Notes under the pieces: model-generated
What the model was told of the DNA's origin: nothing
Seen by the model: only the letters and a program-made list of their open reading frames with translations
The model's database searches: none
Translations under genes and position numbers: made by a program
In this document: in pieces, positions 15,592-22,475 of the stretch
Layout of the letters: each line of letters begins with the position of its first letter
Numbering within the stretch: position 1 is the first letter of the stretch
Assembly: GCA_041628615.1 (NCBI GenBank)
Contig: JBFKOW010000031.1
Span: 1-24,995, forward strand
DNA length: 24,995 nt
Direction of reading: 5' to 3'
Source of the DNA: JAMWZF01 sp041628615
GTDB lineage: Bacteria; Pseudomonadota; Alphaproteobacteria; Rhodobacterales; Rhodobacteraceae

Positions 15592-16920
15592 ATGACCGGC
15601 GTCGCCCTCTCTCCCGCCCTGTCCCCGGCCCGGCCCCGGCCCGCCGCCGCCCTGGTGGCGCTGCTGGCGACGCCGGCGCTGGCGGTGTTCGTGTCGTCGA
15701 ACCTCGTGAACGCCGGGAACCTGGCCTTCAACATGCTGTTCAGCCGCTGGATGGGCCCCGAGATGTTCGGCGACCTCGCGCTGATCCTCACCGTGAAGCT
15801 GGCGGTGCTCGGGCTTCTCGGCGCGGCGCAGATGGCGGTCAGCCAGACCGTCGCCGGGACCGCCGCCGCCGACCGCCGGGCGACCCGCCGGGCGCTGGCG
15901 CGGATCAACCGGGCGGCCTTCGCCGGGCTCTGGCTGGCGCTGCCGGTGATCCTCCTGCTCATCGTCTCGGCCCGGCTGGGCGAGACCGCCGGTCTGGCCC
16001 GGCCTCAACTTCTGCAGATCCTCGCCCTGTCGCTGCCCTTCTCAGCCCCGCTGTGCCTCTTGCGCGGGGTCGCCTACGGCGCGGGGAACACCGGCCGGAT
16101 CGTCCTTTCGGCGAATGTCGAGATGGCGGTCCGGCTGGCCGGGGCCTGCCTCGCCTGGCAGGCCGGGCTGGGGATCGAGGGGGTCGTCTGCGCCATCGGC
16201 CTGTCGATCCTCGCCGGCTGGGCGGTGCTCGCGGACCTGCTGCCGGCCGGCCGGGCGACCGCCCCGGCGCTGCGGCCGGTGCTGGCGGCGGTGGCGATCG
16301 GCGCCGCGCCCTTCGCGGTGCTGCAACTGGCGCAGGTCCTCGCCCTCGACGGCGAGATCTTCCTCGCCAAGGCGCGCCTCTCGGCCACCGAGGCGGGCCA
16401 CGTCGCGGCGCTGTCGCTGTTCCAGCGGATCGCCTTCTTCGCCTGTTTCGCGCTGGCCTCGGTGCTGCTGCCCGGCATCGTCGCCGCGGCCCGGACCGGG
16501 CGCGGCGCGGGGGCGGCGCTGGCCCCGGTGGCGGCGCTGTTCCTCGCCGTCGCGGTGCCGTTCCTCGGGGCCATCGCGCTGGCCCCTGAAACCCTGATCC
16601 GGCTCCTTGCCGGGCCCGGCTTCACCGCCGCCGCGCCGGCGCTGCTGCCGGCCGGGATCGCCGCTGTGGCCTTCACCCTGTCCTACCTCGTCGCCACCGG
16701 GCTTGCCGCCCTGTCGGACCGGCGCGGGATCTGGGCGGTGGCCGCGGTCGCGGCGCTGCAACTGGCGCTGATGGCGGCCGCCTCCGGCGCGCCCGACGCG
16801 ACGGTGACCGAACTTCTGACGCTCAAGGCGCGCTGCCAGGTGGGGCTGGCGGCGGGTCTCGGGCTCTACGCCCTCGCCACGACATGGCGGCGGCGCCTCG
16901 CGGCGGAGGCCGGACGATGA
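15592..16920 (+). CDS. Wzx-like polysaccharide flippase (MOP superfamily)
   Basis: This 442-residue integral membrane protein has about twelve hydrophobic spans across its length and the fold pattern of polysaccharide transporters of the MOP/PST family. Examples are VFVSSNLVNAGNLAFNMLFSRWMGPEMFGDLALILTV split over the first two spans, and LFQRIAFFACFALASVLLPGIVAAAR near the middle. The family flips lipid-linked sugars or oligosaccharides from the cytoplasmic to the periplasmic face. It follows the GT2 gene by 3 bases and leads into manC. Its stop overlaps an ATG (ATGA, 16917-16920) that could serve as an alternative start of the next gene. Transport specificity is unknown. Confidence 0.85.
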   Translation: MTGVALSPALSPARPRPAAALVALLATPALAVFVSSNLVNAGNLAFNMLFSRWMGPEMFGDLALILTVKLAVLGLLGAAQMAVSQTVAGTAAADRRATRRALARINRAAFAGLWLALPVILLLIVSARLGETAGLARPQLLQILALSLPFSAPLCLLRGVAYGAGNTGRIVLSANVEMAVRLAGACLAWQAGLGIEGVVCAIGLSILAGWAVLADLLPAGRATAPALRPVLAAVAIGAAPFAVLQLAQVLALDGEIFLAKARLSATEAGHVAALSLFQRIAFFACFALASVLLPGIVAAARTGRGAGAALAPVAALFLAVAVPFLGAIALAPETLIRLLAGPGFTAAAPALLPAGIAAVAFTLSYLVATGLAALSDRRGIWAVAAVAALQLALMAAASGAPDATVTELLTLKARCQVGLAAGLGLYALATTWRRRLAAEAGR

Positions 16921-16979
16921 CCCGGCCCCGCCAGACCCCGCCCCCCAACTCCGTCCCTTCCATCGAAAGACATCCCCAC

Positions 16980-18401
16980 ATGACCCTCGACTTCATTCGC
17001 CCCGTGATCCTCTGCGGCGGCAGCGGCACCCGCCTCTGGCCGGTCAGCCGGGCCGACATGCCGAAACAGTTCAGCCGGATCGCCGGGGGCCGGACCCTGC
17101 TGCAGGACACCGTCCGGCGGCTCGAGGACGCCGGCTGCGCCGACCCGCTGTTCCTGACCCATGCCGATTACCGGTTCCTCGTCGCCGGCCAGGCCGAGGA
17201 GATCGGGCTTACCGGGCACCGCATCGTGCTCGAACCCGAGGGGCGCAACACCGCCGCCTCGATCTGCGCCGCCGCCGAGATCCTGCACCGGACCGATCCA
17301 GAGGCGCTCATGCTGGTGGCCCCGTCCGACCACGCGCTGGCCGAGGTGATGCCCTTCGCCGCCGCGGTGGCGCGGGGCGCGGCGATCGCCCGCGAGGGAC
17401 ACATCGTCACCTTCGGGATCGCCCCGGACCGGCCCGAGACCGGATACGGCTACATCCAGGCGGCCCCCGACACCGACCCGTCCCGCCCCCGGCCCTACCT
17501 GCGCTTCGTCGAGAAACCCGACGCCGGGACCGCGGCGCGGATGCTCGACGAGGGCGGCTACCTGTGGAACGCGGGGATCTTCCTGATGACCGTGGCAACC
17601 GCGCGGGCCGCCTTCGGCCAGCACGCCCCGGCGCTGCGGGCGGCGGTGCGCCGGTCGGTCCGCGAGGCGCAGGAGGATCTCGATTTCCTCCGCCTCGGTC
17701 CGACCTTCGCCGCCGCCGCCGCCCTGCCCTTCGACAAGGCGGTGATGGAGCGCGGCCCAGGCTGGGTGGTGCCGATGGACTGCGGCTGGTCCGACCTCGG
17801 GACCTGGCGGTCGGTCTGGCAGCACAGCGGCCGCGATGCCGACGGGCTCGCGCTGTCCGGCCCGGCCCGGGGACTCGACTGCGCCGACACCCTGCTGATG
17901 TCCGCCGATCCGGGGGTCGAGGTGGTCGGCATCGGCCTGCGCAACATCGCCGCCATCGCCACCGGCGACGCGGTGCTGATCGCCGATCTGGACAGCGGGC
18001 AGTCGGTCGCGGCGGCGGCGGCGCAGCTCCGGGCCGAGGGCGTCCGGCAGGGCACCGGCTTCCCGCGCTGCGAACGGCCCTGGGGCCATTACGAGACCCT
18101 GTCCCTGGGCAACCGGTTCCAGGTCAAGTCCATCGTGGTCAAGCCGGGCGGCAAGCTGTCCCTGCAAAGCCACGTCCACCGGGCCGAGCACTGGGTGGTG
18201 GTCGCCGGCACGGCCACCGTGACGATCGGGTCGAACGAACGACTTCTGGGCGAGAACCAGTCGGTCTACATCCCCCTCGGGGAGGTCCACCGGCTGGCCA
18301 ACGACGGCAAGGTGCCGCTGCAACTCATCGAGGTGCAGACCGGCTCCTACCTCGGGGAGGATGACATCATCCGCTACGAGGACGTCTACGCCCGCGCGTG
18401 A
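16980..18401 (+). CDS. manC: Mannose-1-phosphate guanylyltransferase / mannose-6-phosphate isomerase
   Basis: This bifunctional type-II PMI/GMP enzyme makes GDP-mannose from fructose-6-phosphate, together with a phosphomannomutase not seen here. It has 473 residues, the usual family length. The N-terminal nucleotidyltransferase shows LCGGSGTRLWP, the middle shows RFVEKPD, and the C-terminal cupin carries isomerase residues (RPWGHYETL, PGGKLSLQSHVHRAEHWVVVAGTA, GEVHRLANDGKVPLQLIEVQTG). I chose the ATG at 16980 because family members begin a few residues before the pyrophosphorylase motif. However, an in-frame ATG at 16917 overlaps the flippase stop and has an excellent GGAGG seven bases upstream, adding 21 Pro-rich residues. 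It closes the glycan unit and is followed by a strong double hairpin. Its presence implies mannose or a GDP-mannose-derived sugar in the product. Confidence 0.95.
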   Translation: MTLDFIRPVILCGGSGTRLWPVSRADMPKQFSRIAGGRTLLQDTVRRLEDAGCADPLFLTHADYRFLVAGQAEEIGLTGHRIVLEPEGRNTAASICAAAEILHRTDPEALMLVAPSDHALAEVMPFAAAVARGAAIAREGHIVTFGIAPDRPETGYGYIQAAPDTDPSRPRPYLRFVEKPDAGTAARMLDEGGYLWNAGIFLMTVATARAAFGQHAPALRAAVRRSVREAQEDLDFLRLGPTFAAAAALPFDKAVMERGPGWVVPMDCGWSDLGTWRSVWQHSGRDADGLALSGPARGLDCADTLLMSADPGVEVVGIGLRNIAAIATGDAVLIADLDSGQSVAAAAAQLRAEGVRQGTGFPRCERPWGHYETLSLGNRFQVKSIVVKPGGKLSLQSHVHRAEHWVVVAGTATVTIGSNERLLGENQSVYIPLGEVHRLANDGKVPLQLIEVQTGSYLGEDDIIRYEDVYARA

Positions 18402-18433
18402 TGGGGCTCCACTCACGGACAAGCCCCGCAGGT

Positions 18434-18485
18434 CCCGTGCCGCAACGTTTCATGCGGCACGGGGCCTGCACTTCTTGCAGGCCCC
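18434..18485 (+). terminator. Tandem overlapping hairpins after manC
   Basis: Two perfect hairpins lie in a row. The first has an 11-bp stem (18434-18444 with 18453-18463, 8-base loop). The second has a 10-bp stem (18461-18470 with 18476-18485, loop CTTCT). They share three G residues, so both cannot form fully at once. No T tract follows. The site is 32 bases after the manC stop, at the boundary with the fatty-acid genes, so it is read as a transcription terminator. Confidence 0.75.
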
Positions 18486-18560
18486 GGCCCGGAATGACAG
18501 CCTGACCCGGGCCGCGGCGCATGCCCCGCCCGGCAGGTTGTGCAGGACGGGGGACGGCAC

Positions 18561-19277
18561 GTGGCCATCATCGAGACCGAGATCCGCGGCAGCGTCGCGG
18601 TGCTGACCATGTCGAACGGCGAGAACCGGCAGGACCTCGCCTTCGCCCGCGCGCTGCGCGATGCGCTCGACGCCGCGGAGGCGGACAGGGCGGTGCGCGC
18701 CGTCGTGCTGACCGCCGACGACGACAAGGCCTGGTCCACCGGGGTCGACCTGGCCTGGCTGATGCAGGCGATGCGGGAGGGCCGGCAGGCCGACGTCCGC
18801 GCCTTCATGTTCACCATGAACGAGGTCTTCGCCCGGCTGCTGCTGATGCCGGTCCCGGTCATCGCGGCGATTACCGGGCACGCCTTCGGCAACGGCGCGA
18901 TGCTGGCCTGCGCCTGCGACTTCCGGTTCATGCGGGCCGACCGGGGCTATTTCTGCTTTCCCGAGGTCGACATCTCGATCCCGTTCCTGCCCGGCATGGT
19001 GGGCTTCGTCAGGAAGGCGGTGCCGCAGCACCGGTTCACCGAGATGAAGCTGACCGGGCGGCGGGTGACCGCCACCGAACTGGCCGCCGACCACGTGATC
19101 GAGGCCGCGCTGCCCGACGCCGAGGCGACCCGCGCGGCGGCCTGCGACTTCGCCGCCACCTTCAACAAGAAACGGGCGATCTTCGGCCTGCACAAGCGCC
19201 GGCTGCACCAGCACATCATCGACATCATGGAGGCCGAGGACCGGCCGCTGATCGAGGCGCTGGACCTGCTGGCCTGA
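18561..19277 (+). CDS. Delta3-delta2-enoyl-CoA isomerase (crotonase family)
   Basis: This 238-residue crotonase-fold enzyme moves the double bond of 3-enoyl-CoA esters to position 2 during oxidation of unsaturated fatty acids. Oxyanion-hole segments are visible as AWSTGVDLAWL and GHAFGNGAMLACACDFRFM. The FPEVDISIPF segment matches the E-V-D-I pattern with the catalytic glutamate of plant-type enoyl-CoA isomerases rather than hydratases. The GTG at 18561 has GGGGGA a few bases upstream and is preferred over a GTG at 18540. The next gene, a 2,4-dienoyl-CoA reductase, completes the auxiliary pair for unsaturated acyl chains, and the two are probably one operon (61-base gap with a small GC-rich hairpin at 19305-19319). 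A plain enoyl-CoA hydratase remains possible. Confidence 0.82.
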   Translation: MAIIETEIRGSVAVLTMSNGENRQDLAFARALRDALDAAEADRAVRAVVLTADDDKAWSTGVDLAWLMQAMREGRQADVRAFMFTMNEVFARLLLMPVPVIAAITGHAFGNGAMLACACDFRFMRADRGYFCFPEVDISIPFLPGMVGFVRKAVPQHRFTEMKLTGRRVTATELAADHVIEAALPDAEATRAAACDFAATFNKKRAIFGLHKRRLHQHIIDIMEAEDRPLIEALDLLA

Positions 19278-19338
19278 CCCGGCCGCGCCGCCCACCAGAC
19301 AGACGCCGCCCCGGGCGGCCCCAGAAAGGACAAGACCC

Positions 19339-20160
19339 ATGACCCACAGCTTCGATTTCTCCGGCAAGACGGTGTTCGTCGCCGGCGGCACCAGCGGCAT
19401 CAACTACGGCATCGCCCAGGGCTTCGCCCGCTGGGGCGCGCGCGTCGCCGTCGCTTCGCGCAAGGCCGACAAGGTGGAGGCCGCGGTGGCCGGGCTGCGC
19501 GACCTCGGCGCCGAGGCCCATGGCGTGGCCTTCGACGTGCGCGACTACGACGCGGTGGCCAAGGGGCTGGCCGAGGCGGCGTCGCGGTTCGGCGGCAGCA
19601 TCGACATCCTGATCTCGGGGGCGGCGGGGAACTTCCCGGCCCGCCTCACCGGCATGTCGCCCAACGCGGTCAAGTCGGTGGTCGACATCGACCTGCTGGG
19701 CACCTTCCACGTGATGCGCGCCGGCTACGAACACCTGACCCGGCCCGGCGCCTCGGTCGTCAACATCTCGGCGCCGCAGGCCTTCCTGCCGATGACCTAC
19801 CAGTCCCATGTCTGCGCCGCCAAGGCCGGGGTGGACATGGTGACCCGGACGCTGGCGATGGAATGGGGGGCCGAGAGGATCCGGGTGAACTCGATCGTGC
19901 CCGGCCCGATCGCCGACACCGAGGGCATGGCCCGGCTGGCCCCGACGCCCGACCTGATGGACGCGGTGGCCCGGTCGGTGCCGCTCGGCCGGCTCGGCCG
20001 GGTCGAGGACATCGCCAACGCCGCCGGGATGCTGTGTTCGGACGCCGGGGCCTACATCTCGGGGGTGATCCTGCCGGTGGACGGCGGCTGGAGCCAGGCC
20101 GGGGCCTCGGCGGTGATGGGCAAGATGGCCGCCTTCATGGACAAGATGACGGCCGGCTGA
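19339..20160 (+). CDS. 2,4-dienoyl-CoA reductase (SDR family, DECR type)
   Basis: This 273-residue short-chain dehydrogenase reduces 2,4-dienoyl-CoA with NADPH in the breakdown of unsaturated fatty acids. The Rossmann motif is VFVAGGTSGINYGIA, and VAVASRKADK suggests NADPH through the arginine. ILISGAAGNFPA matches the A-A-G-N-F motif of DECR/PECR enzymes. The normal Y-x-x-x-K becomes H-V-C-A-A-K in QSHVCAAKAGVDM; loss of the active-site tyrosine is characteristic of dienoyl-CoA reductases, so it is not a defect. NSIVPGPIADTEGM also fits that group. AAAGGA precedes the ATG. It follows the isomerase gene in the same direction and ends convergently 16 bases from nnrU. Confidence 0.9.
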   Translation: MTHSFDFSGKTVFVAGGTSGINYGIAQGFARWGARVAVASRKADKVEAAVAGLRDLGAEAHGVAFDVRDYDAVAKGLAEAASRFGGSIDILISGAAGNFPARLTGMSPNAVKSVVDIDLLGTFHVMRAGYEHLTRPGASVVNISAPQAFLPMTYQSHVCAAKAGVDMVTRTLAMEWGAERIRVNSIVPGPIADTEGMARLAPTPDLMDAVARSVPLGRLGRVEDIANAAGMLCSDAGAYISGVILPVDGGWSQAGASAVMGKMAAFMDKMTAG

Positions 20161-20180
20161 GGCGGGCCGGTGCCGCTCAG
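20157..20180. terminator. Shared hairpin between convergent reductase and nnrU genes
   Basis: A stem of 8 base pairs with one bulged G runs from CTGAGGCGG to CCGCTCAG. Both stop codons, TGA at 20158-20160 and the reverse-strand TGA at 20177-20179, lie in the arms. It could end transcription from both sides. There is no T tract, so this is tentative. Confidence 0.45.
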
Positions 20181-20848
20181 GGCAGCGGGCCGACGCCGAT
20201 CACCAGCGGGTGCAGCGCAATCAGCCCGGCCCAGACGGCGACCCCGGCGGCGATCCGCAGGCCGGGCCGGTGCCCGGCCCAGCCGGGCGCGCGCCAGGGC
20301 TGCGCCGCCACCGCCGCCCGGGTCCGGGTCCAGTCCGCGCCCCGCTCGCGCCGCCGTCGCCGGTCGATGAGCCGCATCCCGAGAAGCGCGAAGCCCCCGA
20401 ACACCCCGAACAGGATGACGTGGGCCAGCTCGCCGTTGGCCAGCAGGTGCGCCAGCGCCCAGAGCGCCAGCGCGGCCAGCAGCGGATGCCGGACGATGCG
20501 CACGATCCCCGGCCGCGCCGGGTCGAACCGGTCCGCGTCGCCGCCGCCGAACGAGAACGGGTTGGGCCGGCCGATGGCCAGAGCCGCCAGCAGGCAGGCC
20601 GCCAGCATCAGCGCCAGCGCGGCGTGGGTCTGCCACGGCAGCCGCGGCCAGAGCAGCACCGCCGGGGCCCGCCCCGCGGCGACGATCAGCCAGCCCAGCA
20701 CCGCCACCGACAGCGCCGAATAGGCGGCGGCGAAACCGCGCCGGCCCAGCGCCCGTTCCAGCACCGGCCGCAGCGGCGGCCGGATCGGCACCGAATGGCT
20801 GAGGAAGAAGACCGCGAAGGCCAGCGCGAACCCGCCCCACCCCGCCAT
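20177..20848 (-). CDS. nnrU: NnrU family membrane protein
   Basis: This 223-residue protein has about six membrane spans. It carries the family hallmarks LSHSVPIRPPLR near the N-terminus and RHPLLAALALWALAHLLANGE in the middle (the R-H-P and L-W-A-L-A-H-L-L-A-N-G motif, also related to isoprenylcysteine methyltransferase-like membrane enzymes). NnrU was first noted in the nitric-oxide-responsive gene set of denitrifying alphaproteobacteria, but its biochemical role is not settled. The ATG at 20846-20848 is 3 bases after the nnrS stop, so the two are one unit. Adjacent nnrS and a Crp/Fnr-type site upstream support a nitrosative-stress or denitrification link. Confidence 0.9.
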   Translation of the reverse strand: MAGWGGFALAFAVFFLSHSVPIRPPLRPVLERALGRRGFAAAYSALSVAVLGWLIVAAGRAPAVLLWPRLPWQTHAALALMLAACLLAALAIGRPNPFSFGGGDADRFDPARPGIVRIVRHPLLAALALWALAHLLANGELAHVILFGVFGGFALLGMRLIDRRRRRERGADWTRTRAAVAAQPWRAPGWAGHRPGLRIAAGVAVWAGLIALHPLVIGVGPLP

Positions 20849-20851
20849 CGC

Positions 20852-22057
20852 TCAACCCTCCGCCCGGGGCCGCAGCAGCAGCGGCGCGAACAGCACCGCG
20901 AAACCGCCGAAAGCCGCGATCCAGGCCAGCCCCGACACCGCGTGCAGCAGCCCCGCCTGCCCCGGCAGCGCCCCGGCGGCGAGCCGCGCCAGCACCGCGA
21001 GGCCCAGCGCCACGAACAGCGCGGTGACGCCCGGTCCGGCGGTCAGCGGCCGGCCGGTATGGCCCAGCGATGCCCGCGCCATGACCGCCAGCGTCATGCC
21101 GCCCACCGCTCCGGCCATCCACAGGTGCTGCGCCGCCGCGGCCATCTGCGCGCCCGGCCAGACCAGCGCCGCGCCCAGCGCCAGCGCCCCCAGCGGCAGG
21201 CAGGCGAAGGTCGCGTGCAGCACCGCGACCAGCGGCTCGGCCCCGGTGCGAACGCCCCGCCACCGCGATAACCGCCAGAGGTGCAGCAGCCCCGCGCCGA
21301 TCAGCGCCGCGCCGGTCGCCCCGGCGTGGGGCCACAGCACCCAGGCCGCCAGCGCCGCGATCAGGGTGGCGAGCGCCGCCCGGTCCACCGCGCCGAAGGC
21401 CGCCGGCAGCCGGGTCTCGCCCCGCGCGACAAGCCAGTTGCGGGTGAACGCCGGGACGATCCGGCCGCCGATCAGCGCGATCAGCAGCAGCGCCGCGGCG
21501 AGGCCGAGCCGCAGGCCCGCGCCCTGCGCCGCCGCGCCGCCGGCCGCCGCCTGCCAGTGGAACAGCGCGTTGGCGGCGACGTAGACCGAGACCAGCGCCA
21601 CCACCACGAGGTTGCGGCGGTTGCCGGCGGCGACGATCTCGCGGCCGGTGAACAGGGTCAGTGCGACGATCGCCGACAGGTCGATCAGCGCCACCGCGAG
21701 CGCCGGAAGGACCGCCGACAGCGTCACCGCCACCCGGCCCGCCAGCCACAGCGCCACCAGCGCGGCGAGCGGCGCCCCGGTCAGCGGCGGCCGCCCGGTC
21801 CAGTTCGGCACCGCGGTCAACAGGAAGCCGCCGATCACCGCGCCGAGGTAGCCGAACAGGATCGCGTGGGCGTGCCAGGCGACCGGGTCCCAGGCGACGG
21901 GCAGCGCCACCGCGCCGGACAGCAGCCCGACCCACAACGCCATCGCCAGCGCCGCCCAGAGCGCCGCGCCGAGAAAGAAGGGCCGCAGCCCGAGACTGAA
22001 GACCGCCAGCGGCGCGCCGCCGCGCCGGTCCCTGCCGCCATCCATCGCCAATGCCAT
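20852..22057 (-). CDS. nnrS: NnrS family haem-copper membrane protein
   Basis: This 401-residue protein has about twelve membrane spans. Near residue 60 it has WHAHAILFGYLGAVIGGFLL followed by PNWTGRPPL, the diagnostic NnrS signature with histidines that bind haem/metal. Later it has GRIVPAFTRNW and QHLWMAGAVGGMTLAVMARASLGHTGRPL, also typical. NnrS proteins help bacteria tolerate nitric oxide, protecting metal centres, and are commonly controlled by NO-sensing Crp/Fnr regulators. AAGGAG precedes the ATG by about nine bases. A TTGAC-N4-GTCAA site lies about 70 bases upstream of the start. No nitrite or nitric oxide reductase genes are in the window. Confidence 0.95.
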   Translation of the reverse strand: MALAMDGGRDRRGGAPLAVFSLGLRPFFLGAALWAALAMALWVGLLSGAVALPVAWDPVAWHAHAILFGYLGAVIGGFLLTAVPNWTGRPPLTGAPLAALVALWLAGRVAVTLSAVLPALAVALIDLSAIVALTLFTGREIVAAGNRRNLVVVALVSVYVAANALFHWQAAAGGAAAQGAGLRLGLAAALLLIALIGGRIVPAFTRNWLVARGETRLPAAFGAVDRAALATLIAALAAWVLWPHAGATGAALIGAGLLHLWRLSRWRGVRTGAEPLVAVLHATFACLPLGALALGAALVWPGAQMAAAAQHLWMAGAVGGMTLAVMARASLGHTGRPLTAGPGVTALFVALGLAVLARLAAGALPGQAGLLHAVSGLAWIAAFGGFAVLFAPLLLRPRAEG

Positions 22058-22121
22058 GCCCGGTCTCTCCTTGCCGCCAGCGCCTGCCCGCCCGGTCTAG
22101 CCCGGCCCGCCCGCGCCGCCG

Positions 22122-22135
22122 TTGACCCCGGTCAA
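22122..22135. promoter_or_regulatory. Crp/Fnr-family (Nnr/Dnr-type) binding site
   Basis: TTGAC-CCCG-GTCAA is a perfect inverted repeat matching the general Fnr/Dnr/Nnr consensus TTGAY-N4-RTCAA. Its centre is about 71 bases before the nnrS start codon, a normal distance for activation of a promoter lying between. The pairing with nnrS makes an NO-responsive regulator of the Nnr/NnrR/Dnr class the likely binder; Fnr is the alternative. It could also act on the divergent small pilin-like gene 131 bases away. Confidence 0.78.
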
Positions 22136-22139
22136 TCTC

Positions 22140-22161
22140 GGCGCGGAAACGCCTCCGCGCC
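22140..22161. repeat. Perfect hairpin next to the Crp/Fnr site
   Basis: GGCGCGGA and TCCGCGCC form a perfect 8-bp stem around a 6-base loop, starting 5 bases after the Crp/Fnr site. It lies upstream of both divergent starts. It could be a second operator, or insulate the two promoters; nothing in the sequence decides this. Confidence 0.4.
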
Positions 22162-22265
22162 CCGGCAATCGCCCCCGGATCGGCCCGGAGCAGGCCCATT
22201 TCAGCCGCATTCCGCGGTCACCTTGGTCGGGATCGGGTGCGAGACAGTCGATGACGGAGAGGACG

Positions 22266-22448
22266 ATGGCAGCACTACTCGAGCGGTTCTGGAACGACGA
22301 ACGCGGCAACACGACCGTGGACTGGCTGGTGCTGACCGCCGGGATCGTTCTTCTGGGTGCGGCGGTCGGCGCGGCAGCCGCGCCGGGATCGGCCGACCTC
22401 GCCAGCGACCGGGGTGTCGCGGTCGAGGACAGCAACGTCGGCATCTGA
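22266..22448 (+). CDS. Small Flp/pilin-like single-span membrane peptide
   Basis: The product has 60 residues. It begins with an amphipathic segment (MAALLERFWNDERGN), followed by one hydrophobic helix TTVDWLVLTAGIVLLGAAVGAAAA and a short polar tail ending EDSNVGI. A polar F-x-x-D-E-x-G segment before a long hydrophobic helix is the layout of Flp/Fap type-IVb pilins, and similar short TVDW peptides are common in Rhodobacterales. The ATG at 22266 has GGAGAGGA just upstream; an in-frame ATG at 22251 would add five residues. No Tad secretion or prepilin peptidase genes are nearby, so it is an orphan. Pilin membership is by resemblance, and function is not shown. Confidence 0.7.
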   Translation: MAALLERFWNDERGNTTVDWLVLTAGIVLLGAAVGAAAAPGSADLASDRGVAVEDSNVGI

Positions 22449-22475
22449 CGCCGCCGGGCCGCGCCCGGTTCGTCA
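22446..22475. terminator. Bidirectional terminator-like hairpin between convergent genes
   Basis: TGACG at 22446-22450 pairs with CGTCA at 22471-22475, and a perfect inner stem CCGGGC-CGC-GCCCGG lies at 22454-22468. Both gene stop codons are in the outer arms. The structure probably ends transcription of the pilin-like gene and of the DUF1501 gene from the other side. Confidence 0.6.

Noticed and set aside
19800..19850. Loss of the SDR catalytic tyrosine as a sign of an inactive gene
   Set aside because: 2,4-dienoyl-CoA reductases normally lack this tyrosine, and the rest of the protein matches that group.
20052..22199. 715-residue minus-strand frame spanning nnrS and nnrU
   Set aside because: Wrong-phase translation; the true frames show clear NnrS and NnrU signatures with proper starts.
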